A stretch of DNA of 64,000 nt from Bacteroidota bacterium (GTDB taxonomy: Bacteria; Bacteroidota; Bacteroidia; Bacteroidales; F082), in assembly GCA_024279935.1 (NCBI GenBank), contig JAJRQZ010000135.1:24431-88430 (forward strand), read 5' to 3'. A program made the position numbers and the translations under genes. The notes beneath the pieces were generated by a model. It made no database searches. It saw only the letters and a list, made by a program, of their open reading frames with translations, and had not been told where the DNA came from. Of the stretch, positions 1 to 10,094 are shown one piece after another (the first letter of the stretch is position 1; each line of letters opens with the position of its first letter).

Positions 1-78
1 TTTGAGAAGTAATAATCGTTGCCCCGGCAATTAAAGACCGGCTTATATGGTTTTGAACAACTCCAGTAAACAAAAGTA

Positions 79-702
79 ATGAATTGGCATTTGAGGATTT
101 TGGTTTTTATGCTGTTTTTCGGGTTTATGGCTTGTTCGCCGATAATTCAAGGACTTTACGGAATTAAAAATCCAAAAAAGATAGATGATCAGACAATAGT
201 TGTTTTTGCAAAAAAATATAATATTCCTTTAACAGACAATTATAAAATAGACTCTACATATATGGGTTTTTTATCATCGCTGGATACTATAAGATACAAG
301 AATCAGGTAAAAAACCACTATCAACCGCTGCAAGCCATGTATTATAACAGGAACGGACAACTGGAATCCTTTCAAATCAATTGTTATTCGGGAGGTTTTC
401 CTAACTTAAATTGGGACAGGGACAGTATAATGATGGTTTTTCCGCCACAGGAGCAGGCACCAACAGACAGTATTTTACCGCTTTACCGGCAACTCGAATA
501 TATTAATCCTCTTTCGCATACGAGCAATTTCCTGATTGAAGATTACGATTACATCATTATCGTGTTTTGGAATCGGTTTATGGGAAGGCAGAGCAAGCGT
601 TTAATTCGTGTTATTCAGGAAAACAGCAAATTAGCAGGGGATAGCAGGGTAAAAATAATTTATGTGAACAACGACGATATCTTTGTCGGCAATACCGATT
701 AA
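79..702 (+). CDS. Putative lipoprotein, unknown function
   Basis: A 207-residue protein with a hydrophobic N-terminal segment (about residues 5-18) ending in a lipobox-like FMACS, so Cys19 is the likely lipidation site and the protein probably sits in the envelope. The rest has no motif I recognise; it has mixed polar sequence rich in Tyr, Asn and Asp, as many Bacteroidota surface or periplasmic lipoproteins have. The ATG is preceded by an AT-rich stretch without a strong Shine-Dalgarno sequence, which is usual in this phylum. It stands alone, convergent with the acyl-CoA dehydrogenase gene downstream. Seen: signal and lipobox. Inferred: envelope location. Function unknown. Confidence 0.7.
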   Translation: MNWHLRILVFMLFFGFMACSPIIQGLYGIKNPKKIDDQTIVVFAKKYNIPLTDNYKIDSTYMGFLSSLDTIRYKNQVKNHYQPLQAMYYNRNGQLESFQINCYSGGFPNLNWDRDSIMMVFPPQEQAPTDSILPLYRQLEYINPLSHTSNFLIEDYDYIIIVFWNRFMGRQSKRLIRVIQENSKLAGDSRVKIIYVNNDDIFVGNTD

Positions 703-761
703 ACAATCAGCAAAGCTCAATGCCTTTAAACCTCCATATTCATTATTATAGAAATATTTTT

Positions 762-2546
762 TTAGAACTTATAAACGCCGTCGTCAATAAGCTTGTCGGC
801 TATATTTCTTCTTAGCTCCTTAACGTTTGTCGGTTCAATGTAAGTTAGTTTTCGGACTACGTTTAGAAGCTCTGATTTTTTATAGCCTTCAGCAAAAGAA
901 CCTATGGTGTCGAATGCAGATTTATAGACATTTCCGTTAGTATCGTGTGCCAAGACATCAAGTATGTTATTATATTGGGAAATATTTGGTTTGATTGATT
1001 TCTTGTCAAGTTTCTCAACCCTTAAAAGCGTTGATTCCAGTGAATAAACATTCATCATCATATCGGATAAATTCATAAGGATTTCTTCCTCGAACATTAG
1101 TTTACGCTTAAAAGCATCCTGGATTTCAGGCAATAAGAGTAAAACAACGTTTTTAAGATTACGAACCAATTTATGATGGTTCTCGTAATAATCCCCTTCA
1201 TTGAAATTAACGCTTTTCAGTTTCCCACTATTATCCAGCAGTTTTTTGGCAGTCTCGAAAAGGTTTATTTTATGTTTCATCCCCTTTTTTAGGATAGAGT
1301 CAACAGTAATGAGTCGGTTGATTTCATTGGTTCCTTCAAAAATACGGTTGATGCGCGAATCCCTATAGGATCTGTCGGCAGGGGCCTCAGCGGAAAACCC
1401 CATTCCCCCATATATTTGAACCATTTCATCTACTATATAATCAAGTGATTCAGAGCCATATACCTTGAGCAATGCACATTCGGGTTCAAATTCGGCAACA
1501 CCTTCGATATTCGATGACCCATAAGATTTCCCGTCTTTGATCATTTGGTTAATAGTGTTGTCCATGTCCATGCTGGCACGATAAACAGCCGATTCGGTAG
1601 CAAACATCCTTATTACCTGCTCACCCATTTTATGCTTTATGGCGCCAAAAGCAGAAAGCGGCGAGCCAAATTGCTTGCGCTCGTTGGCGTAGGACACCGA
1701 ATGGTTTATAGATCTTCGCATTCCACCGATTACCGTCGCACCGAGCTTAATCCGCCCAATATGCAGGATGTTAAGCGCTATGCGGAATCCTTCGCCTCTT
1801 CTGCCGAGCAGGTTATCTACAGGAACCTTGACATCGTTAAAAAAAATCTGACGGGTGGAAGAACCCTTGATGCCCATCTTGTTTTCTTCTGGGTTCATGG
1901 TAATTCCTTCCCAATCGGCCTCAACGAGGAACGCGCTCAGAACCCTGTCGTTATCGATTTTTGCGAATACGGTCAGCAGATCGGCGAATCCACCATTTGT
2001 AATCCACATTTTTTGACCATTAAGCAGGTAATGTGTACCATCATCGTTGAGAACTGCTTTTGAGGAACCTGCGTTCGCATCCGAACCGGCACCGGGCTCG
2101 GTAAGGCAATAAGCCGCAAGTTTATCACCAGTGGCCAAATCAGTCAAATACTTATCTTTCTGTTCATCGTTTCCATAATAAGCCAGTGGTAGTGAGCCGA
2201 TGCCTGTATGAGCCATAAAAGCAACCGAGAACGAATAGGCGGAGCCCATGGCTTCGTTCGCACGCATATTCGTTATAAACGATTGTCCGAAACCAGCATA
2301 ATCCTCGGGGATGGAAATTCCTAGCAACCCTAGTTCGCCGGCCTTTTTAAGTAGTGAGGGCATTAATCCCTCTTCATGCTTATCAAGTGCCTCAAACTGC
2401 GGAGCAATCTCTGTCTCAATAAAATCCTTACATGTTTCAGCAATCATATTTTGTTCCTCATCGAACTCTTCCGGTATAAAAACATCATTGAAGTCAACGT
2501 CTTTGACCAGAAACTCACCTCCTCTAATTAGTGGTTTTTCTTTCAT
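762..2546 (-). CDS. Acyl-CoA dehydrogenase (long VLCAD-like form)
   Basis: A 594-residue FAD-dependent acyl-CoA dehydrogenase that would introduce the alpha,beta double bond in fatty acyl-CoA during beta-oxidation, passing electrons to an electron-transfer flavoprotein. The family signature AYCLTEPGAGSDA lies near residue 150, and the C-terminal part of the core has RIFEGTNEI, whose Glu matches the catalytic base of the family. About 170 extra residues follow the usual 380-residue core, as in VLCAD-type enzymes, so substrate preference for long chains is plausible but not shown. The gene is monocistronic, with a TATATTTG -7 element on the minus strand at 2579-2586. A second, short-form family member lies at 17258-18400. 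Confidence 0.93.
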   Translation of the reverse strand: MKEKPLIRGGEFLVKDVDFNDVFIPEEFDEEQNMIAETCKDFIETEIAPQFEALDKHEEGLMPSLLKKAGELGLLGISIPEDYAGFGQSFITNMRANEAMGSAYSFSVAFMAHTGIGSLPLAYYGNDEQKDKYLTDLATGDKLAAYCLTEPGAGSDANAGSSKAVLNDDGTHYLLNGQKMWITNGGFADLLTVFAKIDNDRVLSAFLVEADWEGITMNPEENKMGIKGSSTRQIFFNDVKVPVDNLLGRRGEGFRIALNILHIGRIKLGATVIGGMRRSINHSVSYANERKQFGSPLSAFGAIKHKMGEQVIRMFATESAVYRASMDMDNTINQMIKDGKSYGSSNIEGVAEFEPECALLKVYGSESLDYIVDEMVQIYGGMGFSAEAPADRSYRDSRINRIFEGTNEINRLITVDSILKKGMKHKINLFETAKKLLDNSGKLKSVNFNEGDYYENHHKLVRNLKNVVLLLLPEIQDAFKRKLMFEEEILMNLSDMMMNVYSLESTLLRVEKLDKKSIKPNISQYNNILDVLAHDTNGNVYKSAFDTIGSFAEGYKKSELLNVVRKLTYIEPTNVKELRRNIADKLIDDGVYKF

Positions 2547-2578
2547 AGTATTAATTGATATAAAAAAATAAATCTTGG

Positions 2579-2586
2579 CAAATATA
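2579..2586 (-). promoter_or_regulatory. Bacteroidota -7 promoter element of the long acyl-CoA dehydrogenase gene
   Basis: On the minus strand the sequence TATATTTG fits the TAnnTTTG consensus of the Bacteroidota primary sigma factor, 33 bases upstream of the start codon. A TTG triplet occurs 24 bases further upstream, slightly beyond the usual 17-23 spacing, so the -33 match is weak. Confidence 0.5.
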
Positions 2587-2781
2587 TTATATTCCGGCGG
2601 CGAAAGTAATCAATCGAACTCAAAATAAAAAAGACAGCCGGCTTATTTAGCAGCCTTTTAAAAAGTTTAGAGGCTTCAATAATATTTTTCTTTCAAGAAA
2701 CCTGTCAGGGAACAATGATTAAAAGGATAATACAACATATCGGTATTTATGTTCCTGAAATATTGCCACTATCGCCCGTGC

Positions 2782-5313
2782 TTATTTTTTTCTGGTGATT
2801 TTTATCGAGATATCATCTTTTTTTGAATCATAGCCTATAGTTATGGAATCGCCTTTTTTCAATGAGGTTTTAATAATCTCTTCAGCCAGTGGGTCTTCGA
2901 TATACTTTTGTATAGCCCGTTTCAAAGGACGCGCCCCGAATTGTTCGTCCCATCCGTTTTCGATCAAATAATCCTTTGCTTTTGTATTAGCCCTTATTTT
3001 ATAGCCCATCAGCTCCACACGTTTATAAAGATAAGAGAGCTCTATGTCAATAATCTTGTAAATAGCCTCTTTATCAAGGGATTCGAATATTACCACATCA
3101 TCTATCCTGTTCAGGAATTCAGGGGCAAAGGCACGTTTTAATGCGTTTTCTATAACTCCTTTGGCATGGTTGGACTTGCTTTCTTTCTTGGCCTGGGTGG
3201 AAAACCCTACTCCTTGGCCAAAGTCTTTAAGCTGGCGCGACCCAATGTTGGATGTCATAATGATTATGGTATTCTTAAAATCAACCTTTCTGCCGTAGCT
3301 ATCGGTTAAAACACCATCGTCGAGAACCTGGAGCAGGAGGTGGAAAACGTCAGGATGTGCTTTTTCTATCTCGTCGAGAAGTACTATCGAATAGGGTTTT
3401 CGCCTGACTTTCTCGGTAAGTTGCCCACCTTCTTCATAGCCAACATAACCGGGAGGGGCCCCGACCAAACGGGATACCGCGAACTTTTCCATATATTCGC
3501 TCATATCAACTCTAATCAAGGCATCCTCCGTATCGAACAAAAACCTGGCGAGGAGCTTGGCAAGATATGTTTTGCCAACGCCGGTGGCGCCTAAAAAAAT
3601 AAAAGAGCCTATTGGTTTATTGGGGTCTTTGAGCCCGGCACGATTACGCTTTATGGCTTTAACAACTTTCATGACAGCATCATCCTGGCCTATAATCTCA
3701 GTTTGGAGGACTTTTTCCATATTGATGAGCTTATTGCTTTCCGACTGTGCTATGTTCGTCAGTGGAATGCCCGTCATCATGGCGACAACTTCCGCAACAT
3801 TCTGGTCACTCACCATCTCGCGATGGATCTTGGCTTCCGCCTCCCATTTTTTCTTTGCTTTCTCCAATTCGTCGCCATAACGCCTTTCAAGATCCCTGAA
3901 CTGGGCCGCCTCTTCAAATTTCTGGCTTTTTATGGCCGAGGTTTTCTTTAATTTCAGCTCCTCGATGGCACCTTCAAGGTTTATTACTTCTGCCGGCACG
4001 TGGATATTGCTTATATGGACCCTGGATCCTGCTTCGTCTAGTGCATCTATCGCCTTATCCGGCAGATAACGGTCGCTAATATACCTGTTTGTTAGGCTAA
4101 CGCAAGCATTTATGGCGTCAGGACTATATTTTACTAGATGGTGGTCCTCATATTTTTCCTTGATATTGTTCAAGATCTCGATGGTTTCCTCTGTATCTGT
4201 CGGTTCCACCAGGACTTTTTGAAACCGCCTTTCCAAGGCACCGTCTTTTTCGATATACTGGCGGTATTCGTCTAAGGTTGTCGCACCTATACATTGTAGT
4301 TCCCCGCGAGCCAGGGCAGGTTTGAACATATTGCTTGCGTCCAGCGAACCTGAAGCATTTCCTGCCCCTACAATTGTATGTATCTCGTCGATGAACAATA
4401 TTATGTCGGGATTCTTGGTGAGCTCGTTCAGGACAGCCTTCATCCTCTCCTCGAACTGACCTCTATATTTGGTCCCGGCGACAAGCGATGCCAGGTCGAG
4501 GGTTATCAACCTCTTGTTGAACAAGGCCCTGGAGACTTTCCTCTCGGTTATCCTCAATGCCAGGCCTTCTGCAATGGCCGACTTCCCAACTCCGGGCTCA
4601 CCTATCAATATGGGGTTGTTTTTTTTCCGCCTGCTCAAAACCTGAGCAACCCTCTCCAGTTCTTTTTCCCTTCCGACTATCGGGTCAAGCCTGCCTTCCT
4701 CGGCAAATTTTGTGAGGTCCCTTCCAAAATTATCGAGGACCGGGGTTTTCGATTTCGGAGCAGTTGTGGGTTTCGGGCTTCTGCCAAAACCGCTGCCACC
4801 GGTCTCGCCCGGTTCGTCCTCGGTAGGCCCTTGAATCGACGATGTCGGCTCAATTAGGTCGGGGTATTCGTCCTTTTCTTTTTTTATCGATGACAGCTCT
4901 TGTTTTAAACTAGCGTAATCAACACCCATATTATTTAGCTTCAGAGTTGCGATATTATTGTCGTCTTTTAGTATTGCCAACAGAAGATGCTCTGTGCCAA
5001 TTAGTTCGCTATTAAAAACCCTGGCCTCCAAATAAGTTAGCTTTAATGCTTTTTCGGCTTGCTTCACAAGAGGTATGTTTTCAAGGCTAACGCTGTTGCC
5101 CTTGGGGTTTTTAACACTATCCTCTATGTCCTTCTTGCATTTTTCAACCTCCACACCAAAAAACTTAAGCAATTGAACGGCCATCCCGTTACCTTCCCTT
5201 AAAATCCCGAGTAATAAATGTTCAAGTCCGATATAATTATTTCCCAGCCTAACCGCTTCTTCCCTGCTATAAGAAAGAACATCCTTAACGCGCTTAGAAA
5301 ATTTAGCTTCCAT
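2782..5313 (-). CDS. clpC: ATP-dependent Clp protease ATP-binding subunit ClpC
   Basis: An 843-residue AAA+ unfoldase that feeds substrates to the ClpP peptidase in the cytoplasm. Visible domains in order: two N-terminal Clp repeats (about 1-150), a glycine- and proline-rich linker (about 160-190), first AAA+ module with Walker [10 protein letters not shown] and Walker [10 protein letters not shown], a central coiled/UVR-like segment (about 420-500, including [12 protein letters not shown]), and second AAA+ module with Walker [13 protein letters not shown] and [10 protein letters not shown]. The middle domain and UVR segment mark ClpC rather than ClpA or ClpB. Length is normal. It is transcribed alone, divergently from gyrA, with a 14-bp perfect palindrome in the shared upstream region. 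Confidence 0.95.
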   Translation of the reverse strand: MEAKFSKRVKDVLSYSREEAVRLGNNYIGLEHLLLGILREGNGMAVQLLKFFGVEVEKCKKDIEDSVKNPKGNSVSLENIPLVKQAEKALKLTYLEARVFNSELIGTEHLLLAILKDDNNIATLKLNNMGVDYASLKQELSSIKKEKDEYPDLIEPTSSIQGPTEDEPGETGGSGFGRSPKPTTAPKSKTPVLDNFGRDLTKFAEEGRLDPIVGREKELERVAQVLSRRKKNNPILIGEPGVGKSAIAEGLALRITERKVSRALFNKRLITLDLASLVAGTKYRGQFEERMKAVLNELTKNPDIILFIDEIHTIVGAGNASGSLDASNMFKPALARGELQCIGATTLDEYRQYIEKDGALERRFQKVLVEPTDTEETIEILNNIKEKYEDHHLVKYSPDAINACVSLTNRYISDRYLPDKAIDALDEAGSRVHISNIHVPAEVINLEGAIEELKLKKTSAIKSQKFEEAAQFRDLERRYGDELEKAKKKWEAEAKIHREMVSDQNVAEVVAMMTGIPLTNIAQSESNKLINMEKVLQTEIIGQDDAVMKVVKAIKRNRAGLKDPNKPIGSFIFLGATGVGKTYLAKLLARFLFDTEDALIRVDMSEYMEKFAVSRLVGAPPGYVGYEEGGQLTEKVRRKPYSIVLLDEIEKAHPDVFHLLLQVLDDGVLTDSYGRKVDFKNTIIIMTSNIGSRQLKDFGQGVGFSTQAKKESKSNHAKGVIENALKRAFAPEFLNRIDDVVIFESLDKEAIYKIIDIELSYLYKRVELMGYKIRANTKAKDYLIENGWDEQFGARPLKRAIQKYIEDPLAEEIIKTSLKKGDSITIGYDSKKDDISIKITRKK

Positions 5314-5386
5314 ATTATTATTTATAATTATTTTAAATGCAAAACTACATAATACTAAAACACCATATAGTTTTTTTTATAAAAAT

Positions 5387-5400
5387 CAAGAAATTTCTTG
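5387..5400. promoter_or_regulatory. Perfect 14-bp palindrome between clpC and gyrA
   Basis: The sequence CAAGAAATTTCTTG is a perfect inverted repeat in the 257-bp divergent intergenic region, about 75 bp upstream of the clpC start. It could be an operator for a dimeric regulator of clpC or could be a chance AT-rich palindrome. No known operator is matched. Confidence 0.3.
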
Positions 5401-5525
5401 TTTAACAAAAATATGAATAGCAAAAAGCACGCAACTAATTTCATCTTTGAATTGTTAACATCCAACTGTTAAAATAAATAGCTTTCAGGAAACTTAAAAA
5501 ACGATGATTATTGGTCTAATTTTCG

Positions 5526-5533
5526 TATTTTTG
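5526..5533 (+). promoter_or_regulatory. -7 promoter element of gyrA
   Basis: TATTTTTG matches the TAnnTTTG consensus 37 bases upstream of the gyrA ATG. I see no well-spaced TTG at -33, so this rests on the -7 element and its position only. Confidence 0.45.
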
Positions 5534-5570
5534 CCACCTATTTATTTAAAGGACAAATCATATAGTTTTT

Positions 5571-8156
5571 ATGGAAAATGTTTTTGAAGGTGAAAGGATT
5601 GTAAAGGTTAATATCGAAAATCAGATGAAGTCTGCTTATATCGACTATTCCATGTCGGTAATTGTATCAAGGGCGCTTCCTGATGTAAGGGATGGATTAA
5701 AACCTGTTCACCGCAGAGTATTATTCGGAATGCACGAACTAGGAGTGTTTTCCAACCGACCATATAAAAAATCAGCAAGGATAGTAGGGGAGGTGCTGGG
5801 TAAGTATCATCCCCACGGAGACACATCGGTTTACGACTCAATGGTGCGGATGGCACAAGAGTGGTCGCTTAGATACCCCTTGGTGGAAGGGCAGGGCAAC
5901 TTTGGTTCCATCGACGGCGATAATCCTGCCGCCATGCGTTATACTGAGGCCAGGCTCAGGAAAATTGCCGAGGAAATGCTTGTTGACATCGACAAAGACA
6001 CTGTTGAACACCAACTCAACTTCGACGACAGCCTGAAGGAGCCTACGGTACTGCCGACACAAATCCCAAACTTGCTGATAAACGGGGCCTCCGGTATTGC
6101 CGTTGGTATGGCCACCAATATGCCGCCCCACAACCTATCGCAAGTTATTGATGCAACTATTGCATATATCGACAACAACGACATTGATGTAATGGACCTT
6201 GGCAGGATAGTCCAGGCCCCGGATTTTCCGACAGGCGGTATTATTTATGGTTACGAAGGTGTTATAAATGCCTTTACCACCGGCAGGGGACGTGTGATGA
6301 TGCGAGGTGAGCTTACGGTTGAAGAGACTAAGTCGGGCAGGGAGAGAATTATTGCCACGTCTATTCCTTACCAGGTCAACAAAGCCGAGATGATCAGGAA
6401 AACAGCCGATTTGGTGAACGAAAAAAAACTGGTCGGCATTTCCGATATCAACGATGAATCGGACAGGAACGGCATGAGGATAGTTTATGACCTCAAAAGG
6501 GATGCAATTACAAGCATCGTCATGAACAAGCTATATCAAATGACTGCCCTGCAAAGCTCATTCAGCGTTAATAATGTCGCCCTTGTCCATGGTCGGCCTA
6601 AAATGCTGAACCTGAAGGATATGATCTTGCATTTCGTTAATCACCGACATGAGGTTGTAGTTCGCAGGACGGAATATGATTTAAAAGAGGCCAGGAAAAA
6701 AGCCCATATTCTGGAAGGTTTGCTAATCGCACTGGATAAGTTGGACGAGGTAATTAAATTGATCAGGGCATCTAAAACCCCCGAAGAAGCAAGAAACAGC
6801 CTTATAGGAAGATTCGAACTTAGTGAACCGCAGGCAAGGGCAATCCTGGATATGCGCCTTCAGAAACTAACAGGCCTCGAGCGCGATAAAATCAAAGCTG
6901 ATTACGAAGCTCTCCTTAAACTAATTGATTGGCTGAACGAAATTCTTGGTAGCGAGGAACTTAGGATGAACATAATTAAGGAAGAACTGCTGGCAATAAA
7001 GGAAAAATATGGCGATGCACGTCGCAGCAAAATAGTTTATACTGCCGAAGACATTAGTTTAGAAGATGTTATCCCGGACGAAAAAGTGGTGATTACGATC
7101 TCCAGCATGGGATATATCAAGAGAACTCCCCTAACGGAATACAGGATACAGAATAGGGGAGGGCGCGGTTCGAGAGGGAGCACAACGAGAAATGAGGATT
7201 TCCTCGAGCATCTTTTCGTGGCAACCAACCATAATTATCTATTACTGTTTACTGAAAAAGGCAAAGTGTTCTGGCTCAGGGTATTCGAGGTTCCGGAAGG
7301 AGCAAAGACCTCCAAGGGTCGTGCCATACAGAACCTTATTAATATTGGCCAGGATGATGTGGTTAAAGCATTTATCAACACCAAAAGCCTCAAGGACGAA
7401 GACTATATCAACAATAATTTTATCATTCTTGCAACTAAAAAGGGTGTTATCAAGAAAACTTCGCTCGAAGCTTATTCGCGACCGCGTCAAAATGGTATAA
7501 ACGCCATCACCATAAGGGAAGGCGATGAATTACTACAAGCCAAATTAACAAGTGGCAGCAGCGAAGTCATACTTGCCAAAAAATCGGGCAGGGCCATTCG
7601 TTTCAACGAATCAACCGTAAGGCCAATGGGAAGGAATGCTGCCGGTGTTAAAGGTGTAACGCTTGAAAACGAAAATGACGAGGTAATAGGCATGATTTGT
7701 CTTGAAGGTGAAGGACATAATGTGCTTGTCGTATCCCAAAAAGGTTATGGCAAACGGTCAGATCTCGACGATTACCGTGTTACAAATAGGGGGGGCAAAG
7801 GAGTGAAAACCCTGAATATCACCGACAAAACCGGTTACTTGATCGCTATAAAAGATGTAACTGAATTTGATAACCTTATGATCATCAATGCTTCGGGCAT
7901 AACTATCCGTATGGCTGTGGAGGATATGAGGGTTATGGGAAGGGCAACCCAGGGCGTCAGGCTTATTAAGCTTGGCGAAAACGACGAGATCGCCGCCGTG
8001 GCAAAAGTTGAGATTACCGAAGAAGACTCCAAGGACTTGATTGATGAAAAGGATTCGGACGAGCCTGATGCTGCAGAGGAAAATACTGAGACTACAAATA
8101 CTGATCATGAGAAAGGGGATGGTGAAAATGGCAAGCCGGAAGTTCCTGCCGAATAA
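5571..8156 (+). CDS. gyrA: DNA gyrase subunit A
   Basis: An 861-residue type II topoisomerase subunit that cuts and rejoins DNA in the A2B2 gyrase. The catalytic Tyr is Tyr124 in [10 protein letters not shown]. The quinolone-resistance region reads HGDTSVYDS, with Thr85 at the position of E. coli Ser83 and Asp89 at that of Asp87; natural Thr here occurs in other bacteria. The winged-helix, tower and coiled-coil regions are complete, followed by a beta-pinwheel C-terminal domain; the GyrA-box region appears as TNRGGKGVK (about residue 740), which supports gyrase over ParC. The last 35 residues are very acidic, as in many gyrase tails. Full length and monocistronic. Confidence 0.97.
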   Translation: MENVFEGERIVKVNIENQMKSAYIDYSMSVIVSRALPDVRDGLKPVHRRVLFGMHELGVFSNRPYKKSARIVGEVLGKYHPHGDTSVYDSMVRMAQEWSLRYPLVEGQGNFGSIDGDNPAAMRYTEARLRKIAEEMLVDIDKDTVEHQLNFDDSLKEPTVLPTQIPNLLINGASGIAVGMATNMPPHNLSQVIDATIAYIDNNDIDVMDLGRIVQAPDFPTGGIIYGYEGVINAFTTGRGRVMMRGELTVEETKSGRERIIATSIPYQVNKAEMIRKTADLVNEKKLVGISDINDESDRNGMRIVYDLKRDAITSIVMNKLYQMTALQSSFSVNNVALVHGRPKMLNLKDMILHFVNHRHEVVVRRTEYDLKEARKKAHILEGLLIALDKLDEVIKLIRASKTPEEARNSLIGRFELSEPQARAILDMRLQKLTGLERDKIKADYEALLKLIDWLNEILGSEELRMNIIKEELLAIKEKYGDARRSKIVYTAEDISLEDVIPDEKVVITISSMGYIKRTPLTEYRIQNRGGRGSRGSTTRNEDFLEHLFVATNHNYLLLFTEKGKVFWLRVFEVPEGAKTSKGRAIQNLINIGQDDVVKAFINTKSLKDEDYINNNFIILATKKGVIKKTSLEAYSRPRQNGINAITIREGDELLQAKLTSGSSEVILAKKSGRAIRFNESTVRPMGRNAAGVKGVTLENENDEVIGMICLEGEGHNVLVVSQKGYGKRSDLDDYRVTNRGGKGVKTLNITDKTGYLIAIKDVTEFDNLMIINASGITIRMAVEDMRVMGRATQGVRLIKLGENDEIAAVAKVEITEEDSKDLIDEKDSDEPDAAEENTETTNTDHEKGDGENGKPEVPAE

Positions 8157-8195
8157 TTCCGGTAATTGTAATATTTCTAAATTAGGGTATAATAT

Positions 8196-8224
8196 TTGAA
8201 GTAATACGAATATAAATATATTTG
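8196..8224 (+). promoter_or_regulatory. Bacteroidota promoter (TTG-N18-TATATTTG)
   Basis: TTG at 8196-8198 and TATATTTG at 8217-8224 are separated by 18 bases, matching the -33/-7 arrangement described for Flavobacterium (TTG, 17-23 bases, TAnnTTTG). It lies 25 bases before the TPR gene and is the best promoter match in the window. Confidence 0.65.
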
Positions 8225-8249
8225 CAACCTTTTTAAAAATACAAATACG

Positions 8250-9380
8250 ATGAAAAGAGTAACATTATTGTTAGGGCTAAGTATGATGTTGAGTATATCA
8301 TTTACTCAAAACTTCGAAAGAACCTCAGCCTACAACTACAACAGGGACGGAAAGCTTGACAAAGCAAAAGAGTCGATCGATAAAGCCGCGGCACACGAGA
8401 AAACCATGAACGACGCAAAAACCTGGCTTTATAAGGGCTTGATTTACTATAATATAGCTCAAAGTCCGCTTCCTGCATACAGCAAACTGGATTCAAATGC
8501 CGCAAAAGTCTCCTACGAGGCCTTTTTGAAAGCAAAAGAGCTTGATGTTAAAGGTAAGTTGAAAAAAGACATTGAATCAAACCTCAAGAACTTAGTTAAT
8601 GTTTTTTACATTGAAGGCGGGAAAAAATTCCAGGAGAAAGAATATAAGGCTGCCATAGATGATTTTGAGAATGCTTTTAATATAGCCCAGTCGGCTGGTA
8701 GGTTTGATACGATTGCCGCATTTAATATCGGTATGGCAGGTGTGATGTCGAAAAATCCTGAAATTGCTGCCGAATACCTTCAAAAGTGTATTGATGTCGA
8801 TTTTGCCGACCCCAGGGTTTATATGTTTTATAACCGCTCTGCCAAACAGTTGGGCGACACGGCAAAAGCTATTGAGATCCTAAATATGGGACGTGAAAAA
8901 TTCCCAAACGAATTAAGCTTGCTATTGGAGCAGGCACAGCTTTATCTTGAGAAAGGCGAAACCGAGCTTCTGCAGAAAAGCTTGTTGGCAGCTATTGAGA
9001 AAGATCCTACAAACTCTAATTTGTTTTTCCTCTTGGGTAAAACATACGACGATACCAAGGATTTTGAGAATGCCGAACTATATTATAAAAAAGCATCGGA
9101 AGTAAATCCTGACTTTTTTGAAGCATATTATAATATAGGAGCAATTTATGTAAACAAAGCTGCTGAGCTTCAAAGCGAAGCTAGTGAGTTACCTTTGGAT
9201 AAAATGAAGGAATACGATGCATTGAACGCCGAAGCAGACATAAACCTTGAAAATGCCTTACCATATCTGGAGAAATCATTTGAGTTAAACCCAGATGATA
9301 TTTATACCAGAAACGCTCTTAAAGAAGCTTATATCCGTTTAAAAATGAATGATAAACTCGAAGAGTTGAATAATAAATAG
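8250..9380 (+). CDS. Exported TPR-repeat protein
   Basis: A 376-residue protein with an N-terminal signal peptide (about 1-19, ending near FTQ) and repeated helical pairs typical of tetratricopeptide repeats; recognisable units include DFENAELYYKKASEVNPDF and LPYLEKSFELNPDD in the second half. TPR arrays usually mediate protein-protein contacts, so a periplasmic scaffolding role is plausible, but no enzymatic domain is visible. The gene has its own good promoter just upstream and a strong hairpin terminator just downstream, so it is a one-gene unit following gyrA. Specific function unknown. Confidence 0.85.
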   Translation: MKRVTLLLGLSMMLSISFTQNFERTSAYNYNRDGKLDKAKESIDKAAAHEKTMNDAKTWLYKGLIYYNIAQSPLPAYSKLDSNAAKVSYEAFLKAKELDVKGKLKKDIESNLKNLVNVFYIEGGKKFQEKEYKAAIDDFENAFNIAQSAGRFDTIAAFNIGMAGVMSKNPEIAAEYLQKCIDVDFADPRVYMFYNRSAKQLGDTAKAIEILNMGREKFPNELSLLLEQAQLYLEKGETELLQKSLLAAIEKDPTNSNLFFLLGKTYDDTKDFENAELYYKKASEVNPDFFEAYYNIGAIYVNKAAELQSEASELPLDKMKEYDALNAEADINLENALPYLEKSFELNPDDIYTRNALKEAYIRLKMNDKLEELNNK

Positions 9381-9404
9381 GCAGATATTTTTTAAATTGC
9401 TTAT

Positions 9405-9445
9405 GAAAAGAGGGGCCTCCAATTTATGTCCCTCTTTTCTTATTT
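9405..9445 (+). terminator. Rho-independent-type terminator after the TPR gene
   Basis: A 10-bp perfect stem, GAAAAGAGGG (9405-9414) with CCCTCTTTTC (9430-9439), closes a 15-base loop and is followed by a T-rich run, 25 bases after the stop codon. Confidence 0.7.
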
Positions 9446-9577
9446 ATTTACTATTTAACATAATATTAATTATAGGACATTTATTCCCGTCTGTATTTTA
9501 AATCAATAAACTGATAATCTGTCAACTATGGAATTAATTCTAGAACTTAAGTCCTAAAATATTTAATTTCGATAGGA

Positions 9578-9781
9578 TTATTCATTTTTATCTCTTACTT
9601 CCCTGACCCTACCGACACGTCCATCCTCGAGCATTACTTTTATTCCATGTGGATGTTCGGTTGGTTTGGTGAGTATTCTCTTCACAACCCCAACGGTAAG
9701 TATGCCGCTCGTCTGCTTGCTTTTTAATACTATGGCCACATACTGGCCTACTTTAATCTCGTTCCTTTTAATTGTATCCAT
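9578..9781 (-). CDS. YwbE-family small protein
   Basis: A 67-residue protein that matches the YwbE (DUF2196) family by its whole sequence: an N-terminal IKVGQYVAIVLKSKQ, then a central GILTVGVVKRILTKP and the C-terminal HPHGIKVMLEDGRVGRV. The family is a small beta-rich domain of unknown role, common in Firmicutes and some Bacteroidota; an SH3-like fold and nucleic-acid contact have been supposed but I cannot support that from sequence. The stop of the 103-residue upstream gene lies one base from this ATG, so they are almost certainly cotranscribed and probably translationally coupled. Confidence 0.85.
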   Translation of the reverse strand: MDTIKRNEIKVGQYVAIVLKSKQTSGILTVGVVKRILTKPTEHPHGIKVMLEDGRVGRVREVRDKNE

Positions 9782-9782
9782 T

Positions 9783-10094
9783 TTAAGTCAAATGTTTATC
9801 GGTGTTTACAGCAACAATATCTATATCGTTTTCTGTAAGATATTTAACTGTTTTGCTGCATATTGGCCCGCTTATTATCAAACTTACTTTAAGTTTGTCT
9901 TCTTTCGACCTCAATGCATTGGCCATATCCAGTATTTGTTTCCCGTCTTTCATTATCAACCTGGATTTCCTCATTTTCACTATCCCTAAATTACCGGATG
10001 AGAGCCTTACTAACTTCTGCCTTTTGCTCAGTCCGAATTCCACTGAGTCAGCTTCAACATATTTATCCATTGTTTTATTAATGTTTATTGCCAA
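9783..10094 (-). CDS. Hypothetical 103-residue protein, unknown
   Basis: I do not recognise this protein with confidence. It is basic in the middle (SKRQKLVRL, VKMRKSRLIMKDGK) and ends with a beta-alpha-beta-like stretch, VSLIISGPICSKTVKYL then NDIDIVAVN. That last part faintly resembles NifX/NifB-type Fe-Mo cofactor-binding folds (a hydrophobic strand, Gly-rich turn, helix, then a short Ile-rich strand), but the resemblance is weak. It overlaps the upstream M19-like gene by 17 bp and abuts the YwbE gene, so the three form a tight operon. Its presence between two conserved-family genes and the overlap support a real gene. Confidence 0.65.
   Translation of the reverse strand: MAININKTMDKYVEADSVEFGLSKRQKLVRLSSGNLGIVKMRKSRLIMKDGKQILDMANALRSKEDKLKVSLIISGPICSKTVKYLTENDIDIVAVNTDKHLT

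Noticed and set aside
1..78. End of an upstream gene (a frame ending FEK-stop at bases 1-12)
   Set aside because: Only four codons are visible, so strand and product cannot be judged.
1545..2063. 172-codon plus-strand frame inside the acyl-CoA dehydrogenase gene
   Set aside because: Antisense to a well-conserved gene; the composition is that of a shadow frame and no domain is seen.
4378..4857. 159-codon plus-strand frame inside clpC
   Set aside because: Antisense to the AAA+ module; no homologous domain and no start signal.
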